From Bostrychus sinensis (Eukaryota > Chordata > Actinopteri > Gobiiformes > Eleotridae), in the NCBI GenBank assembly GCA_020698575.1, contig CM036251.1:13122288-13186287 (forward strand): a DNA stretch of 64,000 nt. Reading direction: 5' to 3'. The notes beneath the pieces are model-generated. The model had not been told where the DNA came from. It saw nothing but the letters and a program-made list of their open reading frames with translations, and made no database searches. Every line of letters starts with the position of its first letter. The stretch's first letter is position 1. Below, in pieces: positions 37,101 through 48,196 of this stretch. The translations under genes were made by a program, and so were the position numbers.

Positions 37101-40100
37101 TGGCGGATTTTATTGAACTAAGTGCATGCCAAGGGACTAATGATGGTGTCTTCTGCCACTAACTGGCTTGAGGCATTTCCGTGCGCAAATATGGATGCAG
37201 ATACAGTGGCAAAGTGGATCATTAAAGAAATACTCCCGAGGTGGGGTATTCCATTCAAATTGTAATCAGACATTGGTCCAGGGTTCATGGGCGAGGTGGT
37301 GCAAAACGTAGCAAAAGCTTTAGGCATTAAAATGAATTATGATTGCGCCTACCATCCAGTCAGTGCAGGATTGGTGTTGAATTGTAATAAACTTCTTAAA
37401 AACAAACTGCTTAAGATCACAGAGGACAAAAAGTTAAATTGGAGAGAAGCGCTGCCACTGGCTCTAATGAGTCTCAGAACTACTTCAAGCCAGGATAACT
37501 AGTTAAAGCACAAACAAACAAAAATGCATGATTACGGTATATCAGCTGCAGGTTAAGAGTTGAACTGTGTAAACCAGGGGTGTCAAACTCAAGGATAATT
37601 TGTTTTGGCCTGCAAAATCATTTCTAATATATATTAAAAATGGTCCGCCGATATATTGCACGCTGCCTGTTTGACGCTGCCCATAATGCACTGCAGAAGC
37701 CGCGGCCCCGCTGTTTTAGCGAGCGACACTTAAACAGAACCGCAGGAGCAGAGCAGAGAGTGGAAGGATTCTACTGGGACATTTAACTTTCACCAAAAGA
37801 AATGGACAAAGAAGAGGGGACAGTCAGAGCAGGAGCTTCTTAAAAAGGTGGGACTGTCAGGGTTTGGGGCCAGGGCGGTTGTTGTTTTTTATTTTGATGT
37901 TTGTTTCCGGTATTTTATTTTGGTAACTGTTTTGTTTCCAGTCATTCACTGTTCCCTCTCGTTTCAGGTGTCTTGACTTCCCCTTTCCCGGTGTGTTCCC
38001 TCCCTCACCTGATTACCTGCCTTCCCTGATGTGTTTCACCTGTGTGTAATTGTCTCGCCCTTACCCCTGCTGTTTGTAGTCTGCGTGTTCCCCGCGCTCG
38101 TCGCCAGACTGTCTTGTGCTCTTCACGGGTTCTAGCTTGTGTGCCAGCCGTCCTAGGGATTTTGTTCTTCGTTTATGTGTGCAGGATTTTCCAGATCTCG
38201 CTTTTTGTGACTTTGTTGTGACTTTCAATAAAGGTACGTTTCTTGGGACAATTCTGCGTGCTGCATTTGTGTCCTACCCGTTACTGGCCCTGACAGGGAC
38301 TGTCTGTAAACACTGTAGTACTACACTTTGTTTGGTGAGGTAATGTGGCAGTAATAAAAATAGGCTCTAACCGCACAGAATTACATCAGAAAACCTGTCT
38401 CCAAAAACAGAAACTACAGACAGAAGTGGTTTAATAAGAGCCTGAGTCACACTGTGTCAGTAAAGACAAGTTATCAGAGCTGTTTAAGTTCATTCAAGGC
38501 ACTGCCCTGCGTCACTCTTTCCCCCTCTCCCTCTCTCTGTCACTACAGAGTTCTCATTAATGCACACATTTACACACAGCAAACAGAGCTAAACTCTCAC
38601 AGACAGAGGTACAAATCAGTTGTCAATACACGCAGGACACAGTGTATTGACAGGTGGACACTGGGTTTTCAATAAAAGTAAAGTACAAGTAAAGTACACC
38701 TTATTTGCGTGTATAGGTGCTCCTGTGCAGGCTTAAAGCAGCGCTAATATTTATTCATATATGGGTCATGGCATGCACCTAAATGTTTATCTGCTTTTGT
38801 ATTGTCACAGTAAAACAGTTATAGTTGTTATATGAGGAGTTAGGTAACTGTGGCAGTAAACAATAATACATACATAATAATTTATTAGTAGTTTGTGTTC
38901 TAGTCCGAGTCTGTGGCCTATTTGTTATTTGTTCAGTTCCAAGTTCAGATTCAAAGCAAACAGTAAACTATGAATCCCCTTAATCCAAAAATCTACATTT
39001 GTAGCTCTGTGGAGAAGTAATATTCTGTGTTAAAATGCCTATTGCAGTCTAACTGAGAATAACAATACAATAAGCTGGCTTTATTATTTATCCAATACTC
39101 GTATTCAGCCTGCGACCAAGGCTGGTTTTCTAATTTTGTCCCCCGTTTCGATTAAGTTTGACACCCCTGAACTGTAAACTGTCCCACTACTGACAGAAAT
39201 GCAGATCTCAAGACAGTAGACTTTTTGACACTTAATTTTGGCAATCATCTTCTTAGTTAGTTAGTCTAAGTTATTCTCAGACTTACCTCAAAATAGTCAT
39301 CCCCCATAATTTTCCCAGTCGTGATTGTGAGTTTATTGGTCAGATAATCCAGGGCCAGAGCAGCAAACCCATGAGAGGCCAGTAAAGATGATCTATACTC
39401 CACTAGCTTTCCCCCTCCGCCCCAGAGGTCCAGGATGGCAGGGAATGGGCCCGGCCCTAAATAGAAATATAGCATAAGCCATAGAATAACAAGGCTAGTT
39501 AAGTAACAACTAACAACTCTGTTTTACAAAAATTTAGATTGTATCATCTCCATTATTATTTTTTGGTTTATCCCAACCAAATTCAGATTTATAAAACCCT
39601 GCGTATGACCGCTTGCATGCAATTTCCCCTCTACAGATCCCACCTGGAGTAGAAAGCTGAGCACATAAATCCAACTCTCATCAAACCCTGTCCACATCTC
39701 CATGTCTCCAACCAAAGAATGACAATGCAATGTGACTTATGATATTTGCCTAAGTAAGTGGGAAGCAAAAGATATACGTAGACGTATATAGACTAAATAA
39801 AAAGAAAAGAAACCCACCTGGAGGGAGGAAGAGTGTAGCAGTGAGGTCGTGCTCTGTGACTGGGATCCTGCGAACTCCAGGAGCCATGTACCAGCGCTCC
39901 ACCACAGCAGCAGCCAGAGCTCTCTGCTCTGGGAAGCCCTCTGAGAGGTGGCCCTGGTAAACTGAGATAGTCACCTCCATAGGAGTCTCCACATTCATCT
40001 TCCTCATCCTGGGATATTATGGGAAAGAGTCAGACGTAACATTTTTTACAACAGCCCAGTCGTTCTATACAAATGTTTTATACAGGTTTACAGTCTAAAA

Positions 40101-41434
40101 CCTTTTTATTAGTGGTGGGACTCGATTAAAAAAATGTATCTAATTAATTACAGGCCTTGTAATTAATTAATCGCGATTAATCGCATTTTTATCAAATAGC
40201 AATATTTATATGTCAGAAATAAAATATAGGAGCTTATTTGTATGTTCTGGCATATTTTAACTTGATTTCAAACTAACACCGCGTTCAAACAGGGCAGTAA
40301 TCAGCGTTTGTGCATCGCTCTCCACCTCCCGTGTATGTAGTAACGCAAGGCCTGCCTCTCTCCTCCTCTGTGCTCCGCCTGTGACCTCCTCGGGGAGTTG
40401 TCCTCTGTCCTTCGCCTCTGAACCCAACGGACTGCTGTCTCCTGTGTGTGTCAGTCAGCTGTGAGAACGATCGGAGAGACGATGAGCGGTGACTTGAAGC
40501 AGCGCATTTGAAAGTGAAAGAAAAATGACGCTGGGGTCGCGGATGCGGCCGACCTTGGCCCTGCAGTTACCTGCCGTGCAGTCTGTGGCACATTATCCAA
40601 CTGTTCACGGCTGAAATCCACACAGATTTGTTGTTTTGGTCGTGTGGATGTCCACCCCTGGTTACTGTGCGCCAGAAACTAGGTCACTGAAAAAAGTTCC
40701 GTGTTGTGATATACAAGCGTGATTAATTGCGTTAATTTTTTTTATGCGTTAATTCTCTGTAATTAATTCATCATGATTAACGCGTTAAAGTCTCAGCCCT
40801 ACTTTTTATGTTTAAAAATGCAGCGCATTATCCTTACTTTATACCTTTAAAAACAAAATCAACTCAGTTATAGTACTGATGTGTTCTAATTGGTTCCACA
40901 AACTTTACACAATCTGCTTTTAAATGAACAGCCCACATTTCAGCTACAGCTGAAGTAGGTGAAATATTTATTTACATTACATTACATTTAGCCTCCATTT
41001 AGACAGGAAGTGTTAACTGTGTGTTAAACCTTATCTAATTTATCTTAAGTCTGACCTGAGTCCAGGTTTGCTCCCTGGCACTGGTCTGAGACTCCACAGT
41101 AAACCCATTGGTTCAACTCCATCATATGTCCCACCTGAGGCTGGGGTCCTCACACACTGTGGATGCATTTTACAGTAAATACATTTATCATGACAAGTAA
41201 TGTCCATATATTTTAGACTTATATAAGTGACAGAGTCTTACAGTTGAGTGTCCCAGTGCCGTCACAGATGTAGTGACCAAACGCCTCCCATTCGTGTTTG
41301 TCGTCACTGAGGTGATGGGAGTGGACGGTCAGCTGAGCCCCAGGAGGAGCATTTTGGATCAAGACTTTAAACTTCTCATCCACAAGAGCTCGGGACGGAT
41401 GAACCGACAGCACACAGCTCTGATTATGATCCAT
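28177..41434 (-). CDS. ACOT/BAAT-family gene, copy 2, serine nucleophile (thioesterase-like)
   Basis: Ten coding exons on the minus strand: 41434-41242 (starts MDHNQSCVLSVHPSRALVDE), 41156-41056, 40008-39818, 39456-39287, 32711-32592, 31596-31514, 29826-29733, 29573-29493, 29138-28997, 28313-28177 (stop TGA). Every exon but exon 2 is the same length as, and in phase with, copy 1 (exon 1 differs only at its start). The likely triad is Ser in GLSFGT, Asp in GQDDQN and His in NTGHLIEPPY, the type I acyl-CoA thioesterase arrangement. It would hydrolyse fatty acyl-CoA or bile acyl-CoA. The C-terminal SNL suggests peroxisomes. Oddity: exon 2 has one extra base (41130-41136) that shifts the frame, but an acceptor 22 bases downstream (exon 41134-41056) restores it, giving about 429 residues. 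Intron 4 is swollen to 6.6 kb by transposons and a retroviral relic. Confidence 0.82.
33803..34331. mobile_element. Short inverted-repeat element, copy A (TAGGGTGACCACCT family)
   Basis: The ends are TAGGGTGACCACCT and AGGTGGTCACCCTA, a perfect 14-bp inverted repeat. Flanks CCTAGCTC and CCTAGCGC agree at 7 of 8 bases. It is homologous to 42161-42736 but lacks about 40 bases near 34117 that the other copy has. It sits just before the retroviral gag start. Confidence 0.78.
35729..36772 (+). pseudogene. Retroviral pol remnant with RNase H-like domain
   Basis: This 347-codon frame is the longest open part of the relic. The first third resembles the polymerase connection region. The remainder is RNase H-like, and the four acidic positions expected of the fold can be placed (in VYVDGC, KAELHAL, LTDSRYV and VDAEAK). 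It has no own start signal that would make sense for a pol product, and its neighbours are broken, so a functional product is not expected. It could also simply be the slowest-decaying part of the element. Confidence 0.7.
36850..37510 (+). pseudogene. Retroviral integrase remnant
   Basis: An N-terminal His/Cys zinc-binding pattern is visible (AHKDH, then CLECGIC). In the following core, the first catalytic aspartate and the final glutamate are not found at their expected places, and frames break at about 37120 and 37262. It is inactive. Confidence 0.65.
37575..39169. mobile_element. hAT-like element containing a solo LTR
   Basis: It begins CAGGGGTGTCAAACTCA and ends AAGTTTGACACCCCTG, inverted repeats of about 16 bases. 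The flanks (AACTGTGTAAAC and AACTGTAAAC) are similar but give no clean 8-bp duplication. Without the LTR at 37855-38295 and one 5-bp duplication it is about 1.15 kb. No transposase frame was recognised. Confidence 0.75.
37855..38295. mobile_element. Solo LTR (TGTCAGGG...CCCTGACA)
   Basis: The 441-bp unit starts TGTCAGGG and ends CCCTGACA (TG...CA ends in a short inverted repeat) and is flanked by a perfect 5-bp duplication GGGAC (37850-37854 and 38296-38300). An AATAAA lies near 38228, fitting a plus-strand LTR polyadenylation signal. A Gypsy-type origin is likely from length and duplication size, but there is no internal sequence to prove it. Confidence 0.85.
40110..40801. mobile_element. 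hAT-like inverted-repeat element, copy B (AATTAATCGCGATTAA family)
   Basis: It starts TAGTGGTGGGACT and ends AGTCTCAGCCCTA. A perfect 8-bp duplication CTTTTTAT flanks it (40102-40109 and 40802-40809). It is homologous to 6345-7006. It lies in the intron between exons 2 and 3 of ACOT/BAAT copy 2. Confidence 0.85.
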
Positions 41435-41459
41435 TTTTAACTGAAATGATCTGCAAATA

Positions 41460-42160
41460 AAATATTACAATTTTACACTAGCCCTTGGTATTCCTCCATG
41501 TGTGACCTTTAATCCGTCTCCTGCAAATTATATGGTGGTATTTTTGCAGTTGTTTTATGGTAACCAGTACCAACATTATTATGCTGGCATTCAATAGATA
41601 AAAGTACAAATGCATTAACAAAAGTTTATTACTATGAAGACAGAGATCACGCCACTCTCAAAAGGACACTAAAGTTGCAATTACTATAATTTGAATTGTA
41701 AGGTAACAGAGCATTAAAAAAAAGTTATCTGTGACTTTGATAAGCTTGGAAAAAAATATTGTCATACTACCCCTTTCTAGAGCCTAGGCGCACACTGAAC
41801 ATAAAAAGTTACACCAAGACCTGCCTACAGAGAATACATGAGGATCTTTATAAATCTATAGTCATAAACAAATAGTTGCTAAATTAACATTTCCAATTTG
41901 GATCCATTTCTTTTTATTTGTGTGATCTGTAGGCTACACAGTCAGACAAAAAAAAAAAAAAAAAAAAAATAACATTATCAAATCTCACTGTTTCACTTTC
42001 CAGCAGTGGAAAAGTAGACTAAATAGGCCTCTGTGGTAAAGACAAAGTTAGGTCAGAAATCATCGTTCGCTATGATGACAACATGAAATACAGTCACAGT
42101 TTTATCTGGCACTGCTCTCGGTGTTGCACTTACATCTAGCTCAAAGTCCAAAGGTAAAAC
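41460..42160. other. Upstream of ACOT/BAAT copy 2
   Basis: The first coding exon of copy 2 is preceded on the minus strand by a splice acceptor (TTTGCAG), so a 5' untranslated exon is expected to the right. None could be identified. A poly-A run lies near 41949. Confidence 0.35.
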
Positions 42161-42736
42161 TAGGGTGACCACCTGTCCCTCTTTTGCTTGTACTGCCCAG
42201 CCATTTAGGCATCTGTCCCCCTGTCCCACTTTTTAAGATAATGTCCCTCTTTTTCATCGGTGCTCAGTGGATCTTATAAAAAGAGAGATTCAAGTTAAGA
42301 ACTAGAAGGTAAGGTCAGAATTCCTTGTATCAAATGTAGAATCAATATTTGTGGGCCTGTCTTGATAGGGTGGAATATCTGATATATTGCTGCCCCTGTT
42401 TTTCAGGACAGGCCTCTCCAAGAAGCTGTGAGCTGGTGTTGGCGCTGAATTGTTTTGAGAATATGCAGACTGAGGGCTTTGATTTTTTTCTGTTCCACCC
42501 TTTTTATTCCAATCAATAAAGCCTTAGTAAAGACATTACTTTGCTTGGTGAATGTTTTGGGGGATGAAAACAGCACACCATATGTTTTATAGGCTCTAAA
42601 CTAATGCCACTATTATCTGAGTAAGTTGGTAAGTTAGATTTGTATCAAAACATTTATTTCTTGCGTCCGGCCCACCATGTCCCACCAAATCACACAACTT
42701 GTCCCCCTTTGAGTACGTTTTGAGGTGGTCACCGTA
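42161..42736. mobile_element. Short inverted-repeat element, copy B (TAGGGTGACCACCT family)
   Basis: It starts TAGGGTGACCACCTG and ends AGGTGGTCACCGTA and is homologous to 33803-34331 along its length. No matching flanking duplication was seen. Confidence 0.75.
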
Positions 42737-43209
42737 GTTATATCACGCGGTTCATGTCCTGCTGTGTAATAATGTAGGAATAGCTTATGTTTGTGTCCTT
42801 TTTGCTACTTACAGAACGAGGAAAGACGCTGGTCATAGGTTTGTCCCTTTGCTGAGATGAAGAGACCCCGGTGAAGCCGCTGGACCAAGTCACCCTGACA
42901 TGACCTGGCCTGGACGAGGTAAGGCTGTTCTTAAAAATTATTCTTTTACTTTTCTTGGGGTGAATGACACTGCAGCGCTGCGGACTCCGCCCACTGTGGC
43001 GTCATCACGTACAGGGAGTTCACGCAGCGGACGCAAGAGGGCGCCACAGGACACAAAACAGCCTCTAAACAACTGCGGTAAGTCTAGCTGTTATATGAGA
43101 TTGAGAAAAATGCTTTTATCAATTTCACTATGCTAATAAATCATGTGTTATTGTCGTGCCCTCATTGTAGACACACAGTACTCAAATATAAAAGATGCAG
43201 TAAAGTAGC

Positions 43210-43650
43210 CAGGGCTTGACATTAGCACTAGCCAACAGGCCAAATGCTGGTAGAACAGCATTTTAATCTGACTGTAGCCACTTTGGCCGGTTAGATTTTT
43301 TGCATGTGTTTTAACTTTAGAGATCCTTATTTCCTTTTGCTATGTTTGCGTAATTCATCATGAGCTGAGGGGGAAAAAAAACAAACAAACAAGTTTTAAG
43401 ATAGACCACATGCAGAAAGTTCAAATTTATTCTGCCTAGGTAAACCTGTTTTCCACATATTTGCTAAATCCTTGTGCACATAAGCTCTACATTTTATTAG
43501 GTTTATCGTAAGCTATAAAATATGATACAATAATAAAATAAACATTTGAACTAATTCAGTCTTGTCTAGTAAAAACCCTAAATGGCCAGTAACCTTTAAA
43601 AAGGACTTGCCACTGTGGCCAGTTAGCAAAAAAGTTAATGTCAAGCCCTG
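43210..43650. mobile_element. hAT non-autonomous element (CAGGGCTTGACATTA ends)
   Basis: It starts CAGGGCTTGACATTA and ends TAATGTCAAGCCCTG, with a perfect 8-bp duplication AAAGTAGC at 43202-43209 and 43651-43658. It is 441 bp, with no coding capacity. Confidence 0.92.
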
Positions 43651-43789
43651 AAAGTAGCCTAGTACTCCTTTAGAAACAGCAGAATAATAAAGACTGAAGA
43701 CCTCAGCGACAGATTCCGTCTTTTCTACTGCAGCAGTTTGTTCATTTCATCTGTTATCAGCACAATCCCTCACGTTTAACACACTGAGT

Positions 43790-43968
43790 TGTCGAGTCTG
43801 TGCAAAATACTTTTTTTACTATTTTTTACTCACGAGTACATTTGAAAGTACATACTTTTAGACTTTTACTTAAGTAGACTTGTACTAGTACATGAGTAAA
43901 ATTGTGCTCCTCTTTCTGTACTTTTACTTAAGTAAAAAAAATGAGTACTTCCTCCACCACTGTGCTAA
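43790..43968. repeat. Fragment of a TTTACTTAAGTA-rich dispersed repeat
   Basis: The words TTTTACTTAAGTA and AGTACTT recur, ending in CTTCCTCCACCACTG, a common short repeat terminus in fish. Only one end is visible. Confidence 0.5.
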
Positions 43969-44745
43969 GCTAGCAAATGCACGAAATTATTTTTTATTAG
44001 GCTATAAGCAGGAGCGTAACATCAGGCAGTGCATCCAGTGCAGCTGTGTGGACGTATAGACTTCCTGAATGTGATTAATTTATTTAGGGCATGTTCTGAA
44101 AACCTGCACTGGGGCGTTTCATTACCACTTTACACCACTGATCAGCTGCAGAGGTATAAAAAAAAAAAAAAAACTACAATGACTTGTGCTACAATGTGCT
44201 ATTTCATGCCTCCATGTGAAAAAGGAAGGAGTGTTTAATTTATATGCACATTTGATGCTTCATTAGCTTTTATAAATGTTTATAACTTTTGACATCAATA
44301 AAAGTTGTTAACTATTAGTGAAGTATTTTGTTATATAAAACAACACAACATGCACACTGTTTTGTCTTGTCACTCACCCCATTATATATGTATGCACTTT
44401 GTAGGTATGTCCCTCATGTGCTGTTATGCTTATGTGTGTTGCATTAAATGAATAAAAACATAATACAAATAAAGCAAGGTGGACTTCAACACTAAAAGCA
44501 CTGCATGATTTGTAATTGTAAAACACCTCTTTATGTTATTATGATGCAGACCCTTCCACAGTCTCCAGATGACCCCCGCTCTGAAGCTTTGGCCCAGGAC
44601 CTCAGCAGAGATGTGGAGGTCGTTACTCGATCCAGCGAACAACAACAAAGTGCAGTCTGCTTGTCACTCAGCTCCCGGAGCCCATCTGTCCCAGTGGGGC
44701 CCTCAGACCCTCCTCACACAGAGGCACAGACATGTACCAAACATA

Positions 44746-45890
44746 TGCTGCTGTTCATCAGATTATAGACTCATTTATTATCTCTGTTAAAAGGATGTTC
44801 TACAGCAGCTACAAAGTCAGGACGGTGTAATGAGGTCATTGCTCTTCTTTTATGTTACTGGTCACTAAGTACAGTTAATTGACCGTTAAGTAAATGAAGT
44901 AGAGGGGCCCATACACAGATTACCATGTTAAGATTTGAAAATGAGCTTAAAACATAAAATTTAATAAGAAAATTACTAAAATACAGTTATCTATGATGGT
45001 CCACTAAACTGTGTGTTGCAATAAAGAACTTATTATTTTAGTTAATCACTGGAAAAAAGGTTCATTTAACAGTGTTGGTAGAGATTCTCAATTTTCCAAG
45101 TTGCAGTTTAATAAAATTGTTTAAAAAAGTATTATACCCCCTGTTTAAAGGCACCAGGTTAGAGAGAAATTAATTTTCAAAGTAATTTGAGTTTGAGTGC
45201 TGAATGATTGGTCAAAACGAGCACATTTGAAATTAGCACAAACTCACTGACCTTTAAACACTGTAAAATAGTTGTTTATGTATTTAAGGTAAAATACCAG
45301 CAGCTGTGGTTGTCACAGTTTTACTGTAAACAAAATATTGTGACAACATAAAACATTACAATGTACAGATACTGCAACAGTAACTTTTACAGTAAATTAC
45401 TTTGTGTTTTCAGCACAAACTATGTTTACCTTAAACTGACCTTCAGTAGATTACAAAAAAATGAAAAAATATGCAAATTGAAAGCTTGTAAGATATGTTA
45501 TTAAAATTCATCCAGATAAATTCATAGATTTCAAGGCATGCCACATCCCAAAAAATACTGTTTCAGTATAAAACACAGTGCACAGATACGCAACCAACTT
45601 ACAATAAAGAATAAATAAATAAAGATAAATAAAATAAAGAACCTATCCAGCACAATACTTTAAATCCAACAACAGTGCCCTAAAAACATCCTTTTAAACA
45701 GTAATATGCCTAAAACATTCAAACTCTAAATGCATTTGTGGTACATTATAAAGAAACATAGAAAACCTACAAACCGTAAGCTTATACCAAAAGGTGAAAA
45801 CAGGTCAGTGCAGATAAATTATTGAAAATACTCTCATATTCAGCCAATTAATGGAGTCAGGCATCTAATTTATTTATTCGTGTGTGTGTG

Positions 45891-45922
<32 letters not shown>

Positions 45923-47984
45923 TGCGTGCGTGTGTGTGTGGCTCTGTGAAATATAAATGTGTCAAAAAATGTAAAGGAGCAACATTTGATATAAAAGATG
46001 TTGTAATAAAGTAATTTCAGGAAAATCTTAATAAGGGAATTTCATGGATTTTGATACTTAAAGTTTTTTAGTTGTGGCTCTAAATATAAGCAGTTAGTTC
46101 AAGCATAAAATTATCAGATGATAATGTGTATAAAACTACAATAAAATAACTTAAAACTGATTTGATAAAGATGCCACTGCTTCACATTTTATTTTGTGTG
46201 AGATAAATGTGTCCAGTGCCAGCTGTTTGTCAACGGAGCTATTATTCTTGAAGCCTGATTTGCATGATTAGTGTCATAATATCCTCAGGGTGGTGTGAAT
46301 GGAGCTAATAACAAATCAGTGTGAAGAAAACATATTGAGACGAGTTAATAGGTCAAAGTTCAGCTGCCTCCGTCAAAGTGAAAAATGTCTATGACCACGC
46401 CTCCCCAAAGTCAAAATGCATGGTCGAAATAAATCAGGCTAAAACATAGAGAATATTGGTACATTTAATATTCATGGGAGTCACTCATCATTGTCTGGTT
46501 TGGGACGGAGGCAGGAAGGAGGGAGGCAAAAGGGGGCCGTCCCATTCAAATGGACCAGACACAAAAGATGGGACACCTGTTAGTATGGGACTGGGAGTGT
46601 TTCAGAAGGGAAACTGAAACAAGCTGGTTTGTAAAGCTATTTCATGGTTAACTAAAGCACCATAGAGGAAATCAGGGGGAAAAAATTTATAATTGTAATT
46701 ATTGACAATTATAATAGGCTTTAAGTAAAAATGTAAATAAATTGTTTAATGTCCTTTGACAGCACAGCACAAACTTATTCCCACAATCTTTTAGCTCAAT
46801 GTCATATTACATATAATTCATATCTACAATCTCACAATTATCTTTGCCTCATTGTCACGAGACTGCATTTCCAATAATTACTTTGTTTCGCTTTTGTTGT
46901 TGCTGTTGTTGTTTTTTTTGTTTTTTTGGGGGGGCTGTTCTTTGTGTAAGCAGATGTGGCCAGCTCTAAAAATAATAATTTTTAAAACCCTAATTTAGTG
47001 TTTAATTCAGTCCTACTGAATAGCAATAATTTGATAAAACTGTATCATTTTTGTCTCTTTTTATTTATTTGCTGTTTATGACTAAGCCTTCTTAAGTCTC
47101 TCCAGTGTCCGTGAACGCAGCTCGATGACTGCAAACGTCAGAGGGGTCACACAGAGGATGAGGGTCGAGTTCGTGTCGACAGTGACATCATTCGTGCGGA
47201 CCAGCAGCTCGCGTGCTCAGGAGCTTTATTTAGAGAGTGACCTACTTCCTGCTCAGCTCTGCGGAGTAAAAACATACTGCGTGTAAACAGTGACTTCATA
47301 AACCCATCATTATTGTTGTAATGTGCTAATGTTTTCAACGGCTGCTGCTGCTGCTGTTTTTGTAAACTGTATCTGGGCAAAACAGAAACACAGATCTTTA
47401 CAGTAAAATACACCCAGTACTTAGTCAAGAACACATTAAGACCAAGAGCAAGTCATGAGGCACATCAATAAATCAGAATATGATTATGACTACTATTGTG
47501 TGGAGCTTTCTTTACTATTGTAATAGATAAATGCTATTTCAACCATTGTGCAATAGTATAAGGTTGACTAAAATGAATTAACTATCTATCTTCTATCAGA
47601 AAGCTTCCAAAAATGACGACACATGACATAAAGCCCATCTCATAGTTACAGGAAGTTAGTTAAAGAATGTGTAAGGAATTAGTAACTAGCCTTGTTTTTG
47701 TTTTATTTTTGTGTAAGTGTAAATAAGCAGAAAGCATTGCATATATGGAGCTTTATTACCTTGGAAAACAATAGTAATGCTAATGTCCACATAAAGTATC
47801 CTGGGACACAAACTTCCCCTATTAAAACATTATGATTCTGTCCCACTTCCCTATATTTCTTGTCTATTGAGGAAAATAAATCAATACTAAACTAAAATAT
47901 CAATACTAAGTGTCAAAAATAAAATGTAATTTTGTATAGACTGGGTTTTTTCTTACCTAGAAGGAGAGTCTAAAGACGGGATGT
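44746..47984. other. Intergenic, AT-rich, no gene seen
   Basis: Nothing coding was recognised. The stretch 46200-46640 is less repetitive than its surroundings and could hold regulatory sequence, but the sequence alone does not show it. A CTG run lies at about 47342-47356. Confidence 0.35.
45881..45941. repeat. (TG)n(TGCG)n microsatellite
   Basis: A GT run passes into about seven GCGT units and back to GT. Alternating purine-pyrimidine sequence of this kind can adopt Z-DNA. Confidence 0.95.
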
Positions 47985-48088
47985 CCTGGGTCTGTTCAGT
48001 TTAGTGTAGTTTATTTTATGTTTGATTAACTGTTTGTGAAGCCCTTTGAGGTGATTGTTGTTGTGATACTGGGCTTTATAAAAAAAAC
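47985..48088 (+). repeat. L2/SINE-type 3' tail
   Basis: GTGAAGCCCTTTGAGGTG, then GTTGTGATACTGGGCTTTATAAA and an AATTGAA tail match the 3' ends shared by fish L2-type LINEs and the SINEs they mobilise. Only the tail is present. Confidence 0.6.
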
Positions 48089-48196
48089 TGAATTGAAAAT
48101 ATGAGGTATTCATTTACATTGCATTTGCACTGTGTTTTAACTGCTACATAAAATAAAACTCTCCTATGACTGGATAGTGTTCTTGATGCCCCACAG

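Larger units (their letters stand above)
34350..37510 (+). mobile_element. Decayed endogenous retrovirus (gag start, RT end, RNase H, integrase)
   Basis: Upstream is a leader with a splice-donor-like CCCG|GTGAGT at 34460. A gag start (ATG 34489, glycine second, stop at 34642-34644) is broken. A short gag/pol-like frame follows at 35252-35482. The end of a gammaretrovirus-like reverse transcriptase lies at about 35480-35700, and one long frame (35729-36772) holds the connection region and RNase H. The integrase zinc-binding part (about 36850-37045) and a broken core (37120-37502) follow. Most of capsid, protease and the reverse transcriptase palm are deleted, no env was seen, and no flanking LTR pair was recognised. 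It is in intron 4 of ACOT/BAAT copy 2, opposite strand. Confidence 0.82.
42815..44745 (+). other. Candidate exon chain of an unknown plus-strand transcript
   Basis: Three segments have splice-like borders: 42815-42918 (TTACAG before, GTAAGG after), 42976-43077 (CTGCAG before, GTAAGT after) and one starting 44550 (ATGCAG before). They are less AT-rich than their surroundings. Joining the first two gives an open frame from ATG 42900, but the frame meets a stop soon after entering the third. They may be noncoding RNA exons or 5' untranslated exons. No family was recognised. Confidence 0.3.

Noticed and set aside
37118..37327. Minus-strand open frames across the retroviral relic
   Set aside because: They lie opposite recognisable pol sequence and show no known domain, so they are shadows of the real strand.
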